Source: Verrucomicrobiia bacterium
Lineage (GTDB): Bacteria > Verrucomicrobiota > Verrucomicrobiia > Limisphaerales > UBA9464
Assembly (NCBI GenBank): GCA_019634635.1
Contig: JAHCBB010000031.1
Span: 1-60,872 of the forward strand
Reading direction: 5' to 3'
Length of the DNA stretch: 60,872 bases
The notes beneath the pieces were generated by a model. The model was not told where the DNA came from and made no database searches. It saw only the letters and a program-made list of their open reading frames with translations. A program made the position numbers and the translations under genes. This document shows positions 1 to 8,886 of the stretch, piece after piece. Each line of letters starts with the position of its first letter. Position 1 is the first letter of the stretch.

Positions 1-2
1 GA

Positions 3-197
3 TCCAGAGAGTGCATTTTCGCGGCCAGCGATCTGGAGCGACCTGCCCGTGGTTTTACGCTAATCGAGTTGCTGACAGCCGTCGGTGTGATTGTGGTGCT
101 GGCTGGAAATTGGCGATTCGGAACACGGCGCCACGCCGCCCCGGTTCGGATCAATCGAAATATCCGGGGAAGGTGTCCTTCTCAAAGAGTCCGATGA
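3..197 (+). pseudogene. Truncated pseudopilin-like reading frame, 5' end outside window
   Basis: The frame is open from the left edge and stops at 195-197. It carries a textbook prepilin peptidase site and hydrophobic helix, GFTLIELLTAVGVIVVLAG, at 51-107. In an intact pseudopilin this motif lies at the N-terminus and is followed by 100-250 residues. Here only about 30 arginine-rich residues follow (NWRFGTRRHAAPV...), with no resemblance to the usual LLLPAL...R continuation, and the end overlaps the 3' end of the opposite-strand pseudopilin. The likely reading is a decayed or truncated pseudopilin gene; a frameshift or assembly join near 110 is an alternative. The start codon lies outside the window or is lost. 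Confidence 0.45.
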
Positions 198-804
198 AGC
201 CGAGGGCCTCGATCCTCGGGCGGCCCAGGGATTCGCCATGGCCGTCGAGAAACCAGCCGTTCACACGGTTGGCGTGACGCCCGTGGAGTTCGTAGTCCTC
301 AACAATGCGAAACGTGTGGAATTGCCGCGCGGTGATCCCCTGACGTCCGCGGCTGGTGGTGTCCGCAGCGTGCAACTGGGCGTCGGGCTGCCGGACACGG
401 TCGGTTTGCAAAAACTCCCGCAGGACCCCGGAGAGGTATTCGCCCGGCGGATCCACCCAGACGCCGTAGGTCGTCAGCCAATTGGTCAACGTCCATGGCG
501 GGTACGTGGGGCAGAGGAAGGTCTTCCCCGGCAGGTTCTGCTGGGTGGCGAGGGTGCGAGCCCAGGTGTTGGTGGGAGAGAGCGGGTTTTGCAGGCGGAC
601 CAATCCGCGGTGGTCGTTCGCGTAGATCAGCGTGGCCAGGCCCGTCTGGCGGAGGCGTCCGAGACATTCCACCCCGCCGGCCCGCGAACGGGCCCGGGAC
701 AGGACGGGCAGGAGCAGGCCGGCAAGCACGGCAATGATGGCGGTGACCACCAGCAGTTCGATGAGGGTGAAGCCTCGCCCCCGCCCGATCCGTTGCGCCA
801 TCAT
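151..804 (-). CDS. Pseudopilin-like protein with type IV prepilin cleavage motif
   Basis: The 217-residue product begins MMAQRIGRGR and then GFTLIELLVVTAIIAVLAG, a class III signal: basic leader, Gly before Phe, Glu at mature position 5 and one hydrophobic helix. It is followed by LLLPVLSRARSRA and ECLGRLRQTGLATLIYANDH, the layout of the large paralogous family of Verrucomicrobia/Planctomycetes pseudopilins, whose C-terminal part is variable. A late HANRVNGWFLDGHGES segment matches the family's usual near-terminal DGH element. The start was taken at the ATG at 804 because it puts the leader directly before the motif; the frame stays open to a GTG at 879. Such proteins are processed by a PilD-type peptidase and inserted in the envelope. 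The specific role is unknown. It is divergent from the MBOAT gene 37 bp away. Confidence 0.85.
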   Translation of the reverse strand: MMAQRIGRGRGFTLIELLVVTAIIAVLAGLLLPVLSRARSRAGGVECLGRLRQTGLATLIYANDHRGLVRLQNPLSPTNTWARTLATQQNLPGKTFLCPTYPPWTLTNWLTTYGVWVDPPGEYLSGVLREFLQTDRVRQPDAQLHAADTTSRGRQGITARQFHTFRIVEDYELHGRHANRVNGWFLDGHGESLGRPRIEALGFIGLFEKDTFPGYFD

Positions 805-841
805 CCTTGCAGACCATAGGAACCGGTCCGCTCGGGCGCCA

Positions 842-2221
842 ATGCTCTTCAATTCCGGAACGTTCGTCGTCTTCTTCACCGCCTTCCTCGGCCTCTACTG
901 GCTGGTGCGCGGCTCGGTGGCCTGGCGGAACCGCCTGATCGTCCTGGCAAGTTGGGGGTTCTACGGCGCCTGGGACTGGCGGTTCCTTCCGTTGCTCGTC
1001 GGGTCTTCGCTGGTGGATTACCACCTCGGGATCGCCGTTGAACAGGCGCGGGCCCCGTGGCGGACACGCCTGGTGGCGCTCAGCGTGGTCCTCAACCTCG
1101 GGCTGCTCGCGGTCTTCAAGTATTTCGATTTTTTCGCCGGTTCCCTGGCGACCATGATCACGCGGCTCGGCGGCACACCGGATTGGCCGACGCTGAACAT
1201 CATCCTGCCCGTCGGCATTTCGTTCTACACCTTCCAGTCGCTGGGTTATGTGCTGGACGTCCACCGCGGCCGCGTCGCCGCCTGCCGGGATCCCACCGCG
1301 TTCCTGGCGTATGTCGCCTTCTTTCCGCAACTGGTCGCCGGTCCCATCGAGCGTGCGGCCCATCTGCTCCCGCAGTTCGCATCCACCCGGGTGATCACCG
1401 CCGGGGCCATCCGCGAAGGCCTGTGGCGGATCCTGGTGGGGCTGTTCCGCAAGGTCGTCGTTGCCGATTCCTGCGGTCGCGTCGCGGACCTGGCATTCGC
1501 TCAGGACCGGTTCACGGGGCCCGGGGTGTGGGTGGCCGTGGTCGCGTTCTCGCTCCAGGTCTATGGCGACTTTGCCGGCTACTCGGACATCGCCCGCGGG
1601 CTGGGACGCCTGCTCGGGTTTGAACTGCGGGTGAATTTTGCCGAGCCCTATCTCGCGGCCTCCATTCGCGACTTCTGGCACCGGTGGCACATGAGCCTTT
1701 CGGAATGGCTCCGGGATCATGTGTACCTCCCGCTGGGCGGGAACCGGTTCGGACACGCCCGCACCGTGGCGCATCTGATGATCACCATGCTTCTGGGAGG
1801 CCTGTGGCATGGCGCCGCCTGGCATTTTGTGGTCTGGGGGGCGTGGCATGGACTGGGACTATCCTCGAGAACTCTGTGGCCGGTCGCCCTGCCGGCAGCG
1901 CTTGGACGGATGCTCACCCTCGTTTTCGTCGGACTGGGCTGGTTGTGGTTCCGGGCACCGGAGATCGGAACGGCCTCCCGCATGTTTGCAGCCTTGCCGG
2001 AGCTGACCGCACCCATCTGGCTCGGAAGCGCCTGCATTCAACTGGTGTGGTTCGGATTACCCGCGTTGGCCCTGGACCTGATGGCCCGCGGAACGCGCGG
2101 ACCGGACTGGGGCGCCACCCTGGGCACCGGATCCCGGATGGCGATCCAGGGGGCACTGCTGTTCGCAATCCTGTGCTATTGGCGCGGGGATGGTCCGCCG
2201 TTCATCTATTTTCAATTTTGA
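842..2221 (+). CDS. MBOAT family O-acyltransferase, AlgI-like
   Basis: The 459-residue polytopic membrane protein matches the AlgI/DltB-type MBOAT family, which moves acyl (usually acetyl) groups across the membrane for attachment to exported polysaccharide. Family landmarks are RDFWHRWHMSLSEWLRDHVY near residue 280 followed by PLGGNR, and GLWHGAAWHFVVWGAWHG, which holds the invariant catalytic-region histidine. YTFQSLGYVLDVHRG and FPQLVAGPIERA are also standard for AlgI relatives. The ATG at 842 gives the normal N-terminus (MLFNSGTFVVFFTAFLGLYW); upstream frame to 632 is antisense to the pseudopilin. The next gene starts 8 bp after its stop and encodes an SGNH-like exported protein, the usual partner. 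The glycan acceptor is not encoded nearby. Confidence 0.93.
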   Translation: MLFNSGTFVVFFTAFLGLYWLVRGSVAWRNRLIVLASWGFYGAWDWRFLPLLVGSSLVDYHLGIAVEQARAPWRTRLVALSVVLNLGLLAVFKYFDFFAGSLATMITRLGGTPDWPTLNIILPVGISFYTFQSLGYVLDVHRGRVAACRDPTAFLAYVAFFPQLVAGPIERAAHLLPQFASTRVITAGAIREGLWRILVGLFRKVVVADSCGRVADLAFAQDRFTGPGVWVAVVAFSLQVYGDFAGYSDIARGLGRLLGFELRVNFAEPYLAASIRDFWHRWHMSLSEWLRDHVYLPLGGNRFGHARTVAHLMITMLLGGLWHGAAWHFVVWGAWHGLGLSSRTLWPVALPAALGRMLTLVFVGLGWLWFRAPEIGTASRMFAALPELTAPIWLGSACIQLVWFGLPALALDLMARGTRGPDWGATLGTGSRMAIQGALLFAILCYWRGDGPPFIYFQF

Positions 2222-2228
2222 GTGGGTT

Positions 2229-3233
2229 ATGAGGAGCCACGTCTATTCGTTCAGCGTTCGACAATGCCTGGCATCCATTGGTGCTCCACTGGTCGGACTG
2301 ATGGCCGCCGCGATCGTGATCCGGACGCTGTTCGCCGTCGGGTTGTTGCCGGATCCGCGTCCGCAACGCGACATGGACCATGTGGTGCTGGGGCACCGTA
2401 TCCAGTCCAGCCGACAACCGGCTTCGGTGATTCTCGTGGGAGACTCCTCGTGCCTGACCGGAGTGTCGGCGAGGCAGTTGAGCGGGGAACTCGGCATGCC
2501 GGTGGTCAACCTGGGTTCGGTCAGCACCCTGGGCCTGGATGACTTCGGGCGCCTGGCAGCGGAGGCGATGGCGTCCGGTGTACCTCATGCCGTCGTGCTG
2601 CTGGTGCATCCCGCGTTCCTTAGGCGTCCGGGTCCCGATCCGCAGATGGTGGCGCTCCTGGAGTGGCTGCGGCGGCCCGAGGGACGCTCCCCGGCATCGC
2701 GGGGATGGACGGGATACGCCTCTTGGTGGCTAGGGCTGGACGCTTTTCGGGACCGGGTGGAACCGTGGGTGCGCCCGGAAGTGATGCCGGGGGCATTTGG
2801 CGTCCGCTACGGATTTTCCAGGGATCTGTTGGGCGCGATGGATGCGGACGGGGGAGGGGTGGAGGACCCGGGCCGCTTCAATCCGGGTGCCGCCGTGCCG
2901 TTGCCGCCCCTGGAACTTTCGCCCCGACTGGAGGCCGCAGCGAGTCGGTTTGGCGGGCAGTTTCCAACAACGGTCACGGTTGCGGTGGGCATCACGCCCG
3001 TTCCGGAGTCTCTTGCCGATCCAGGGGAGGCTGCGCGCCACCGTCGGGCGCTGGAGGCCCTGGCAGGCTGGCTTGGGCCGCAGGTCGTTCCGCTGGAGGA
3101 TCTCCCTGCGGTACTTCCTGACGGGGACTTCGCATCAGCGACTCACCTCAATGGGGCAGGGCGCGAGGCGTTCACCACCCGCCTCGCCGCGGCGTTGCAG
3201 CGCCGTTTGCCCGTGCCTGCCGCTGCCCGATGA
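2229..3233 (+). CDS. SGNH-hydrolase-like membrane-anchored protein, MBOAT partner
   Basis: The 334-residue protein has an N-terminal membrane anchor (about residues 15-38, IGAPLVGLMAAAIVIRTLF) and an exported domain. VILVGDSSCLTG resembles the GDS block I of SGNH esterases, and near the C-terminus SATHLNGAGREAFT resembles the block V Asp/His element. This layout matches AlgJ/AlgX/DltD-like proteins that complete acyl transfer from an MBOAT protein to a periplasmic glycan. It follows the MBOAT gene by 8 bp, so the two are probably co-transcribed. The ATG at 2229 was chosen because it follows the MBOAT stop; an in-frame GTG at 2190 would overlap the upstream gene. Overall similarity to named families is weak, so the enzymatic role is inferred from motifs and context. 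Confidence 0.7.
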   Translation: MRSHVYSFSVRQCLASIGAPLVGLMAAAIVIRTLFAVGLLPDPRPQRDMDHVVLGHRIQSSRQPASVILVGDSSCLTGVSARQLSGELGMPVVNLGSVSTLGLDDFGRLAAEAMASGVPHAVVLLVHPAFLRRPGPDPQMVALLEWLRRPEGRSPASRGWTGYASWWLGLDAFRDRVEPWVRPEVMPGAFGVRYGFSRDLLGAMDADGGGVEDPGRFNPGAAVPLPPLELSPRLEAAASRFGGQFPTTVTVAVGITPVPESLADPGEAARHRRALEALAGWLGPQVVPLEDLPAVLPDGDFASATHLNGAGREAFTTRLAAALQRRLPVPAAAR

Positions 3234-3299
3234 CCGGGGCGGTCTCCGGCAACTCCGGCTGGCACTTTCGGGGGCATCCGCTTCACTGGGGTGAGCACG

Positions 3300-3782
3300 A
3301 TGAAACCTCCGCCCACCCCGCCCCCGGTCCCGCTTCATGAGGACTCGATGTTTCGCGCGCTGGTCATGCTGGCGTCGGCGGTGGGCATGGGAGGCGTGGT
3401 GGCGTCACTGACCACGCTGCGCCAGGGCCCGTTCGGCTTTGAGTTCCACTGGACCAGCCTGGCCATTCCCGCATTTGTCGCCGGCGCGCTGGTTGCCTGC
3501 GGGTACTGGGCGCTCATTTTCCGCTACTCTTCCCGTGCGGGCTCCGTCGGAGGCCGCCGATGGATCGCTGGGGCGTCCATCGCCCTGTTGGTCATGGCCG
3601 TCGTGGCGTTCCTGTACCCCATCCGGTTCATTCCGGAGCAAAAGCGTGGGGACGTCGTCATCGGGCTGTCGGCGGCCGTGGTGGTCCTGTCCGGCATTGG
3701 CTACCTGATCCATACGATCGTGAAGTGGCTGGATCAGGATGCCGGGGAGACCGGGGACGACGGGCCTGGATCGTCCGAGTGA
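3300..3782 (+). CDS. Hypothetical four-helix membrane protein
   Basis: The 160-residue product is not recognised. It has a proline-rich cytoplasmic start (MKPPPTPPPVPLHEDS) and four predicted membrane helices, roughly at residues 18-38, 52-74, 86-106 and 118-140, ending in an acidic tail (DQDAGETGDDGPG). It follows the MBOAT and SGNH-like genes by 66 bp and precedes mfd by about 120 bp on the same strand, so it could share a transcript with either. The ATG at 3300 is preferred over an in-frame GTG at 3291. Nothing in the sequence suggests an active site. Confidence 0.75.
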   Translation: MKPPPTPPPVPLHEDSMFRALVMLASAVGMGGVVASLTTLRQGPFGFEFHWTSLAIPAFVAGALVACGYWALIFRYSSRAGSVGGRRWIAGASIALLVMAVVAFLYPIRFIPEQKRGDVVIGLSAAVVVLSGIGYLIHTIVKWLDQDAGETGDDGPGSSE

Positions 3783-3904
3783 GTCACGATCACGACGGCG
3801 GACCGGTCCCTTCGGCATTGCGAACCGGATCCGTCCCGGCACGTTGCGCGTGCTTGCCGGACGCTGGGTCCCATGAGGTCCGACCGGACCTGTTCGCCGC
3901 CGCC

Positions 3905-6900
3905 ATGGCGGATCCCGTGATTGCCGCCCAACTCAAGAGGGCGGCCTCCGCCGGCGTGATGACGTGGCCCGGCCTGCAGCGTCCGGCCCATGCCTTCGTG
4001 TCCGCCCTGCTGGCGCGGCGGTTTCCGGGGCGGCAGGTGGTGGTGGTCGCCGACACCCTGCCGGCGCAGGAGGCGCTGCATGCGGATCTCTCGACGTGGC
4101 AGCGTGTGTCATCCCAGACGGAGATGGATGAACGGGCCGCCGCGAAGTCGGCGGTGCCCCTGTTCTTTCCCGCCTGGGAGGTGCTGCCGCACGAGCACAA
4201 GTTGCCGCATGCGGACGTCATCAGCGACCGGTTGGAAACCCTTCTGGCCCTGGTCGCTCACACGGAGGACGGTGGTCCCGCGGTCCGGGTGCCCGTGGTG
4301 ACCAGCGCTGTGGCCCTGTCCCAGCGGTCGTTTGAGGCCGCGGCGTTGAGGGACCGCGTGCGATGGCTCCATCGAGGGGACACCGTCAACCCGCTCGATC
4401 TCATCGAGTGGCTGGAGGCGCAGGGCTACGAACCGGAGGCGCAGGTGACCCACAAGGGCGAACTCTCCTGGCGCGGCGGCATCGTGGATGTTTGGCCCAT
4501 GCCGTCCCCATGGCCGGTGCGACTGGAGTTTTTCGGGGATGAATTGGAGTCTCTGCGGGAGTTTGACCCGGGGTCGCAGATGTCCCGGGAACCGGTCGAG
4601 CGCGTCCGAATCCCGCCGGCCGGCGAGATCGGCCTGCTCAAGATGCGTCCCGACGCCGTGACGCAGGGAAGCGTTTCCCCCGCTGCCTCCAAGCTGGGGA
4701 CGCTGCTCGACTACCTGCCGCCCGACACGCTGCTGGTCCTGGGTGATCCCGGGGCCCTTGCCGACCAGGTGATGCGCCATGCCGGACAGGTGCCTCCGGA
4801 GGATCCGTTTCATGCCTCATGGGAGGAACTGCTGGCCAAGGCTGAACGGCGCGGCATGACTCTTGTGGCGCTGGAGTCGGTGGAGCACGCCGTTGCGGTC
4901 GGTGCGTTGCCGTCGCTCACGGCGGATTCGCTCGACGCCTTCCGGCCCATCGGTGCTGCGCTGCCCGAGGCGGCGGTGGCCGAGGCGCAACGCCGTGAAT
5001 TCTTCCAACAGATGCACCGCTGGCTGCACCAGGGCTGGTCGGTGCATGTGTTCTGCAACAACGACGGGGAGCGTCAGCGGTTCGGGGAACTGTGGGCCGA
5101 ATTCGGGCTGGGCACCCCGGAGCCGGAGCGCCATCGCGGCGCCATTTCCCGCGGATTTCTGCTCCCGGGCCCCCGGTCCGTGGTGGTGACGGATGCGGAG
5201 ATCTACGGCCGTTACCGGGTGACACGCGCCCGGCGTCTGAAGTCCCCGCACGCTCAGGCCATGCGATCGGCCTTCGAGGTGGACTTTGCGGAGTTCGAGG
5301 AGGGCGACTTCGTGGTGCACCTCCAGAATGGAATTGGGATCTTTCGCGGACTGAAGACCCTGCCGCCCGCCCGGACCCGGTCCTCGGGGGGCGCGGATGC
5401 CGCCCCCACGGCGCCGGGGCAGGAGTGCCTCGTGATTGAATATGCGCCCCGGGAACCGGGAGGCGAGCCACCCCGGCTCTACGTCCCTGTCAGCGAAGCG
5501 CATCTCGTCAGCCGCTATGTCGGAGCGGGGAAGGCACGTCCCGTGCTCAGTTCCCTTGGGGGCACGCGGTGGACCCGCGCGAAGGAGGAGGCGGCCAACG
5601 CCGTCAAGGATCTTGCCAGCGAACTTCTGAGCGTGCAGGCGGCCCGTTCCACCCAGCCGGGAATTGCCCTGGCGGCCGACACCGCCTGGCAGCGGGAATT
5701 CGAGGCGGCCTTCGAGTATGAGGAGACACCGGACCAGTTGACGGCGATTGAGGTCGTCAAGAAGGACCAGGAGGCGGCGCGCCCGATGGACCGGTTGCTC
5801 TGCGGCGACGTCGGCTTTGGCAAGACCGAGGTGGCGGTCCGTGCCGCGTTCAAGGCGGTGATGTCCGGACGCCAGGTCGCCGTGCTCGTGCCGACCACCG
5901 TTCTGGCCCAGCAGCATTTCAACCAGTTTCGGGAGCGCATGGCCGGATACCCGGTGCGCATCGAGCTGCTCTCTCGTTTTCGGACCGGGCGGCAACAGCG
6001 GGCGTCGCTGCAGGCCGTGGCGTCGGGCACGGCCGACATCCTCATTGGCACGCACCGGATGCTGTCCGCGGACGTGGAGTTCAAGGACCTGGGACTGGTG
6101 GTGGTGGACGAGGAACAGAAGTTTGGGGTGCGCCACAAGGAGCGTCTGAAGCGGCTGCGGGCGACGGTGGATGTGCTGACCCTGAGCGCGACACCCATCC
6201 CGCGGACCCTGCACCTTGCGCTCAGCGGTGCGCGAGATCTGAGCACGCTGGAGACGCCACCGCAGGACCGGCTTCCGGTCGAGACCCTCGTGGGGAACTA
6301 CGACGAGCGGGTGATTCGCGATGCCATCCTGAGGGAACTGGGCCGGGGCGGTCAGGTGAACTTCCTCCACAACCGCGTGGCGACCATCGAGGCGGTGGCG
6401 GCGAAACTCCGGGACCTGGTGCCCGACGCCCGTCTCGTGGTCGGGCACGGGCAGATGGATCCCGACGACCTGGAGCGGGTGATGACGCAGTTCGTGGCGG
6501 GGGAGGCCAATGTGCTGGTGAGCACCACGATCATCGAAAGCGGCCTCGATATTCCCAACGCCAACACCATCATCATTGACCGCGCGGACCGCTTCGGGTT
6601 GAGCGAGCTGTACCAGTTGCGTGGCCGGGTCGGACGCTACAAGCATCAGGCCTACTGCTACCTGATGCTGCCGCGCCATGCGCAACTGCTGACCGAGGCG
6701 CGCAAGCGCATGAGTGCGATCCGGCAGTACTCGGCGCTGGGATCAGGTTTCAAGATCGCGATGCGCGATCTGGAGATCCGGGGCGCCGGCAACCTGCTGG
6801 GGCCGCAGCAGAGCGGGCACATCACCGCGGTGGGATTTGACCTGTACTGTCAGCTGCTCAAGCAGAGCATCGCCTCCCTGCAGGGCGGCCAGGTTGGCCG

Positions 6901-7459
6901 ACGTGTCGAGGTGACGGTCCGCCTTGATTTCCTTGCGATGAACCCGGGCGAAGAGGGCCGGTCCGATCCTCCGGGCGCTTCACGGGGCCGGCGGAGCAGT
7001 GCCCCGCCTGGCATCGAGGTGCCCCGCGAGGGCGTGGCCCTCTGGATCACGGACGAGACCCGGTCGCGGATGGCGGCGATGGAGGTGCCCGCGCCCCCGG
7101 AGCCCAAGACGCCCGCCTACCTGCCTCACGACTACTTGCGGGAACCCGCGCAGCGCCTGGAGATCTACCGCAAGCTGGCACAGGCGGGGCGTTCCGGTGA
7201 CCTGGAGGCGCTGGCGTGCGAACTGCGGGACCGTTTCGGTCCGCCGCCGCCGCCGGTGGACCTGCTGCTGACCGTGCACGGGCTGCGGCTGCTGGCGGCT
7301 TCGCGTGGGGTCACGAGCGTGGAGGTGACTGCCGGCAAGGTGAAGCTCACCCGGAATCGGGAACTGATCACCGTGGGCGGCCAGTTCCCGCGGCTGGCAA
7401 AGCGCGACGCCCGGGCGCGCCTCAACGAACTCCGGCGCCTGCTGGAGTCGCTGGGGTGA
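3905..7459 (+). CDS. mfd: Transcription-repair coupling factor Mfd
   Basis: The 1184-residue protein has the full Mfd layout. The N-terminal UvrB-homology region includes the segment ending HEHKLPHADVISDRLETL. A CarD-like RNA-polymerase-interaction domain follows around residues 460-560 (FEEGDFVVHLQNGIGIFRGL). The RecG-like helicase core has Walker A GDVGFGKTE near residue 633 and box DEEQ (VVVDEEQKFGVRHKERLK) near 735. The translocation motif LYQLRGRVGR and a TRCF C-terminal domain complete it. Mfd displaces RNA polymerase stalled at DNA lesions and recruits UvrA. Length is near the family norm of about 1150. The ATG at 3905 starts MADPVIAAQLKRA; the frame stays open upstream to 3560 but overlaps the preceding gene. 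A serine- and proline-containing insert (about residues 1015-1040, GRSDPPGASRGRR) lies before the C-terminal domain. Confidence 0.97.
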   Translation: MADPVIAAQLKRAASAGVMTWPGLQRPAHAFVSALLARRFPGRQVVVVADTLPAQEALHADLSTWQRVSSQTEMDERAAAKSAVPLFFPAWEVLPHEHKLPHADVISDRLETLLALVAHTEDGGPAVRVPVVTSAVALSQRSFEAAALRDRVRWLHRGDTVNPLDLIEWLEAQGYEPEAQVTHKGELSWRGGIVDVWPMPSPWPVRLEFFGDELESLREFDPGSQMSREPVERVRIPPAGEIGLLKMRPDAVTQGSVSPAASKLGTLLDYLPPDTLLVLGDPGALADQVMRHAGQVPPEDPFHASWEELLAKAERRGMTLVALESVEHAVAVGALPSLTADSLDAFRPIGAALPEAAVAEAQRREFFQQMHRWLHQGWSVHVFCNNDGERQRFGELWAEFGLGTPEPERHRGAISRGFLLPGPRSVVVTDAEIYGRYRVTRARRLKSPHAQAMRSAFEVDFAEFEEGDFVVHLQNGIGIFRGLKTLPPARTRSSGGADAAPTAPGQECLVIEYAPREPGGEPPRLYVPVSEAHLVSRYVGAGKARPVLSSLGGTRWTRAKEEAANAVKDLASELLSVQAARSTQPGIALAADTAWQREFEAAFEYEETPDQLTAIEVVKKDQEAARPMDRLLCGDVGFGKTEVAVRAAFKAVMSGRQVAVLVPTTVLAQQHFNQFRERMAGYPVRIELLSRFRTGRQQRASLQAVASGTADILIGTHRMLSADVEFKDLGLVVVDEEQKFGVRHKERLKRLRATVDVLTLSATPIPRTLHLALSGARDLSTLETPPQDRLPVETLVGNYDERVIRDAILRELGRGGQVNFLHNRVATIEAVAAKLRDLVPDARLVVGHGQMDPDDLERVMTQFVAGEANVLVSTTIIESGLDIPNANTIIIDRADRFGLSELYQLRGRVGRYKHQAYCYLMLPRHAQLLTEARKRMSAIRQYSALGSGFKIAMRDLEIRGAGNLLGPQQSGHITAVGFDLYCQLLKQSIASLQGGQVGRRVEVTVRLDFLAMNPGEEGRSDPPGASRGRRSSAPPGIEVPREGVALWITDETRSRMAAMEVPAPPEPKTPAYLPHDYLREPAQRLEIYRKLAQAGRSGDLEALACELRDRFGPPPPPVDLLLTVHGLRLLAASRGVTSVEVTAGKVKLTRNRELITVGGQFPRLAKRDARARLNELRRLLESLG

Positions 7460-7614
7460 GAATTCCGGGCCATGCCCCTCCCCGGTCACGCCGCCGAGAT
7501 GCTCGAGGGTCCGTTTCTGGAGCTTCGGGTCCATCTTGCCGGGTCGTGTCGAACAGACCGGGTCCTGAGGCTTGCGGCGGCGAACAGATCGTCCACGATC
7601 TCCGGTACCACGCG

Positions 7615-8871
7615 ATGAACACCCGCACCCCTGAGCCAAACGGCTTTCATGTCATGGCCAAGCCAATGGGCCCGGTGTGCAACTTGGACTGCACCTACTG
7701 CTATTACCTTGAGAAGGAGGCGATTTACCCCAGGGGTGAGTCCTTTCGCATGCCCGACGCGGTTCTTGATAATTACATCCGCCAGTACATCGCGTCGCAG
7801 AAGACCCGGGACGTGATGTTTGCGTGGCAGGGTGGCGAACCGACCTTGCTGGGCCTCGATTACTTCAGACGGATCGTCGAGTTGCAGCGGCGTTACGGGG
7901 CGGGTCGCGAGGTGTTCAACACGCTTCAGACCAATGCGACCCTGCTCGATGACGGGTGGTGCCGGTTCTTTCGGGAGCACCGTTTTCTGATCGGTGTCAG
8001 CCTCGATGGGCCACGGGAAATTCACGACGCATTCCGGGTGGACAAGGGCCGGCGGCCGACGTTTGACCGCGTCATGGCGGGTGTTGCGCTGCTCAAGGAG
8101 CATCAGGTTGAGTTCAACACGCTCACTGTGGTCAGTGCGGTGAATGTCATCCAGCCCGTCCAACTCTACGAATTCTTGAAGGAATCCGGGTCGGGGTATC
8201 TTCAGTTCATTCCCCTGGTCGAGCGGTTGCCGGCGGCCGGTGAGAACGGGCAAAATCTGGACTTTGCGGAACCACCCCACCCGGGGCAGGCGCCATCACC
8301 GGTCACGGAGTGGAGTGTCCCGCCCGGATCCTATGGTGAGTTTCTCTGCGCCATCTTTGATCATTGGGTCCGCCACGACGTCGGCCGGGTGTTCGTCCAG
8401 ATTTTCGATGTCTCGCTGGGGATTTGGTCCGGGCATGGTCCCGGACTGTGTCTGTTCCTGGAGGATTGCGGTGAGGCCCTCGCGTTGGAGCACAACGGCG
8501 ACCTGTTTTCCTGCGATCACTTTGTCTATCCGAAATACCGGCTTGGAAACATCCTGAATGATTCCTTGGGATCGTTGGTTCATTCCCGGGCGCAGCGGGA
8601 ATTCGGGGAGGCCAAATCCGGCACGCTGCCGCGGTTTTGTCGAGAGTGCGACGTCCGGTTTGCCTGCAATGGAGAATGCCCGAAGCACCGTTTCCTCACA
8701 TCGCCAGACGGGGAGCCCGGGCTCAACTACCTGTGTGCGGGTTATCGCCGGTTCTTCCGGCACGTTGATCCCTACATGCGAACCATGGCGGGCTTGCTCC
8801 GGCGTCGCCGGGCCCCGGCGGACATCATGGGCATGCTGCCGCAAGGCCCTCTCACCGCCCCCCTGATCTGA
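7615..8871 (+). CDS. Anaerobic sulfatase-maturating radical SAM enzyme (anSME)
   Basis: The 418-residue protein carries the radical SAM cluster motif CNLDCTYC (Cys22, 26, 29) and the N-terminal signature FHVMAKPMGPVCNLDCTYCY typical of anSMEs. WQGGEPTLLG and a C-terminal SPASM region, CRECDVRFACNGECPKH around residues 341-357, supply ligands for two auxiliary 4Fe-4S clusters. These enzymes oxidise the active-site Cys or Ser of sulfatases to formylglycine in the cytoplasm without oxygen. The gene ends 15 bp from the convergent 3' end of a Cys-type sulfatase, the obvious substrate. The ATG at 7615 was chosen because the signature follows directly; an upstream open frame runs into mfd. A similar maturase that modifies other proteins is possible but less likely here. 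Confidence 0.93.
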   Translation: MNTRTPEPNGFHVMAKPMGPVCNLDCTYCYYLEKEAIYPRGESFRMPDAVLDNYIRQYIASQKTRDVMFAWQGGEPTLLGLDYFRRIVELQRRYGAGREVFNTLQTNATLLDDGWCRFFREHRFLIGVSLDGPREIHDAFRVDKGRRPTFDRVMAGVALLKEHQVEFNTLTVVSAVNVIQPVQLYEFLKESGSGYLQFIPLVERLPAAGENGQNLDFAEPPHPGQAPSPVTEWSVPPGSYGEFLCAIFDHWVRHDVGRVFVQIFDVSLGIWSGHGPGLCLFLEDCGEALALEHNGDLFSCDHFVYPKYRLGNILNDSLGSLVHSRAQREFGEAKSGTLPRFCRECDVRFACNGECPKHRFLTSPDGEPGLNYLCAGYRRFFRHVDPYMRTMAGLLRRRRAPADIMGMLPQGPLTAPLI

Positions 8872-8886
8872 GCCAAGACGCTCGCT

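Noticed and set aside
4817..6685. 622-residue minus-strand open frame
   Set aside because: It is antisense to mfd, whose motifs are unambiguous; the frame is a by-product of high GC.
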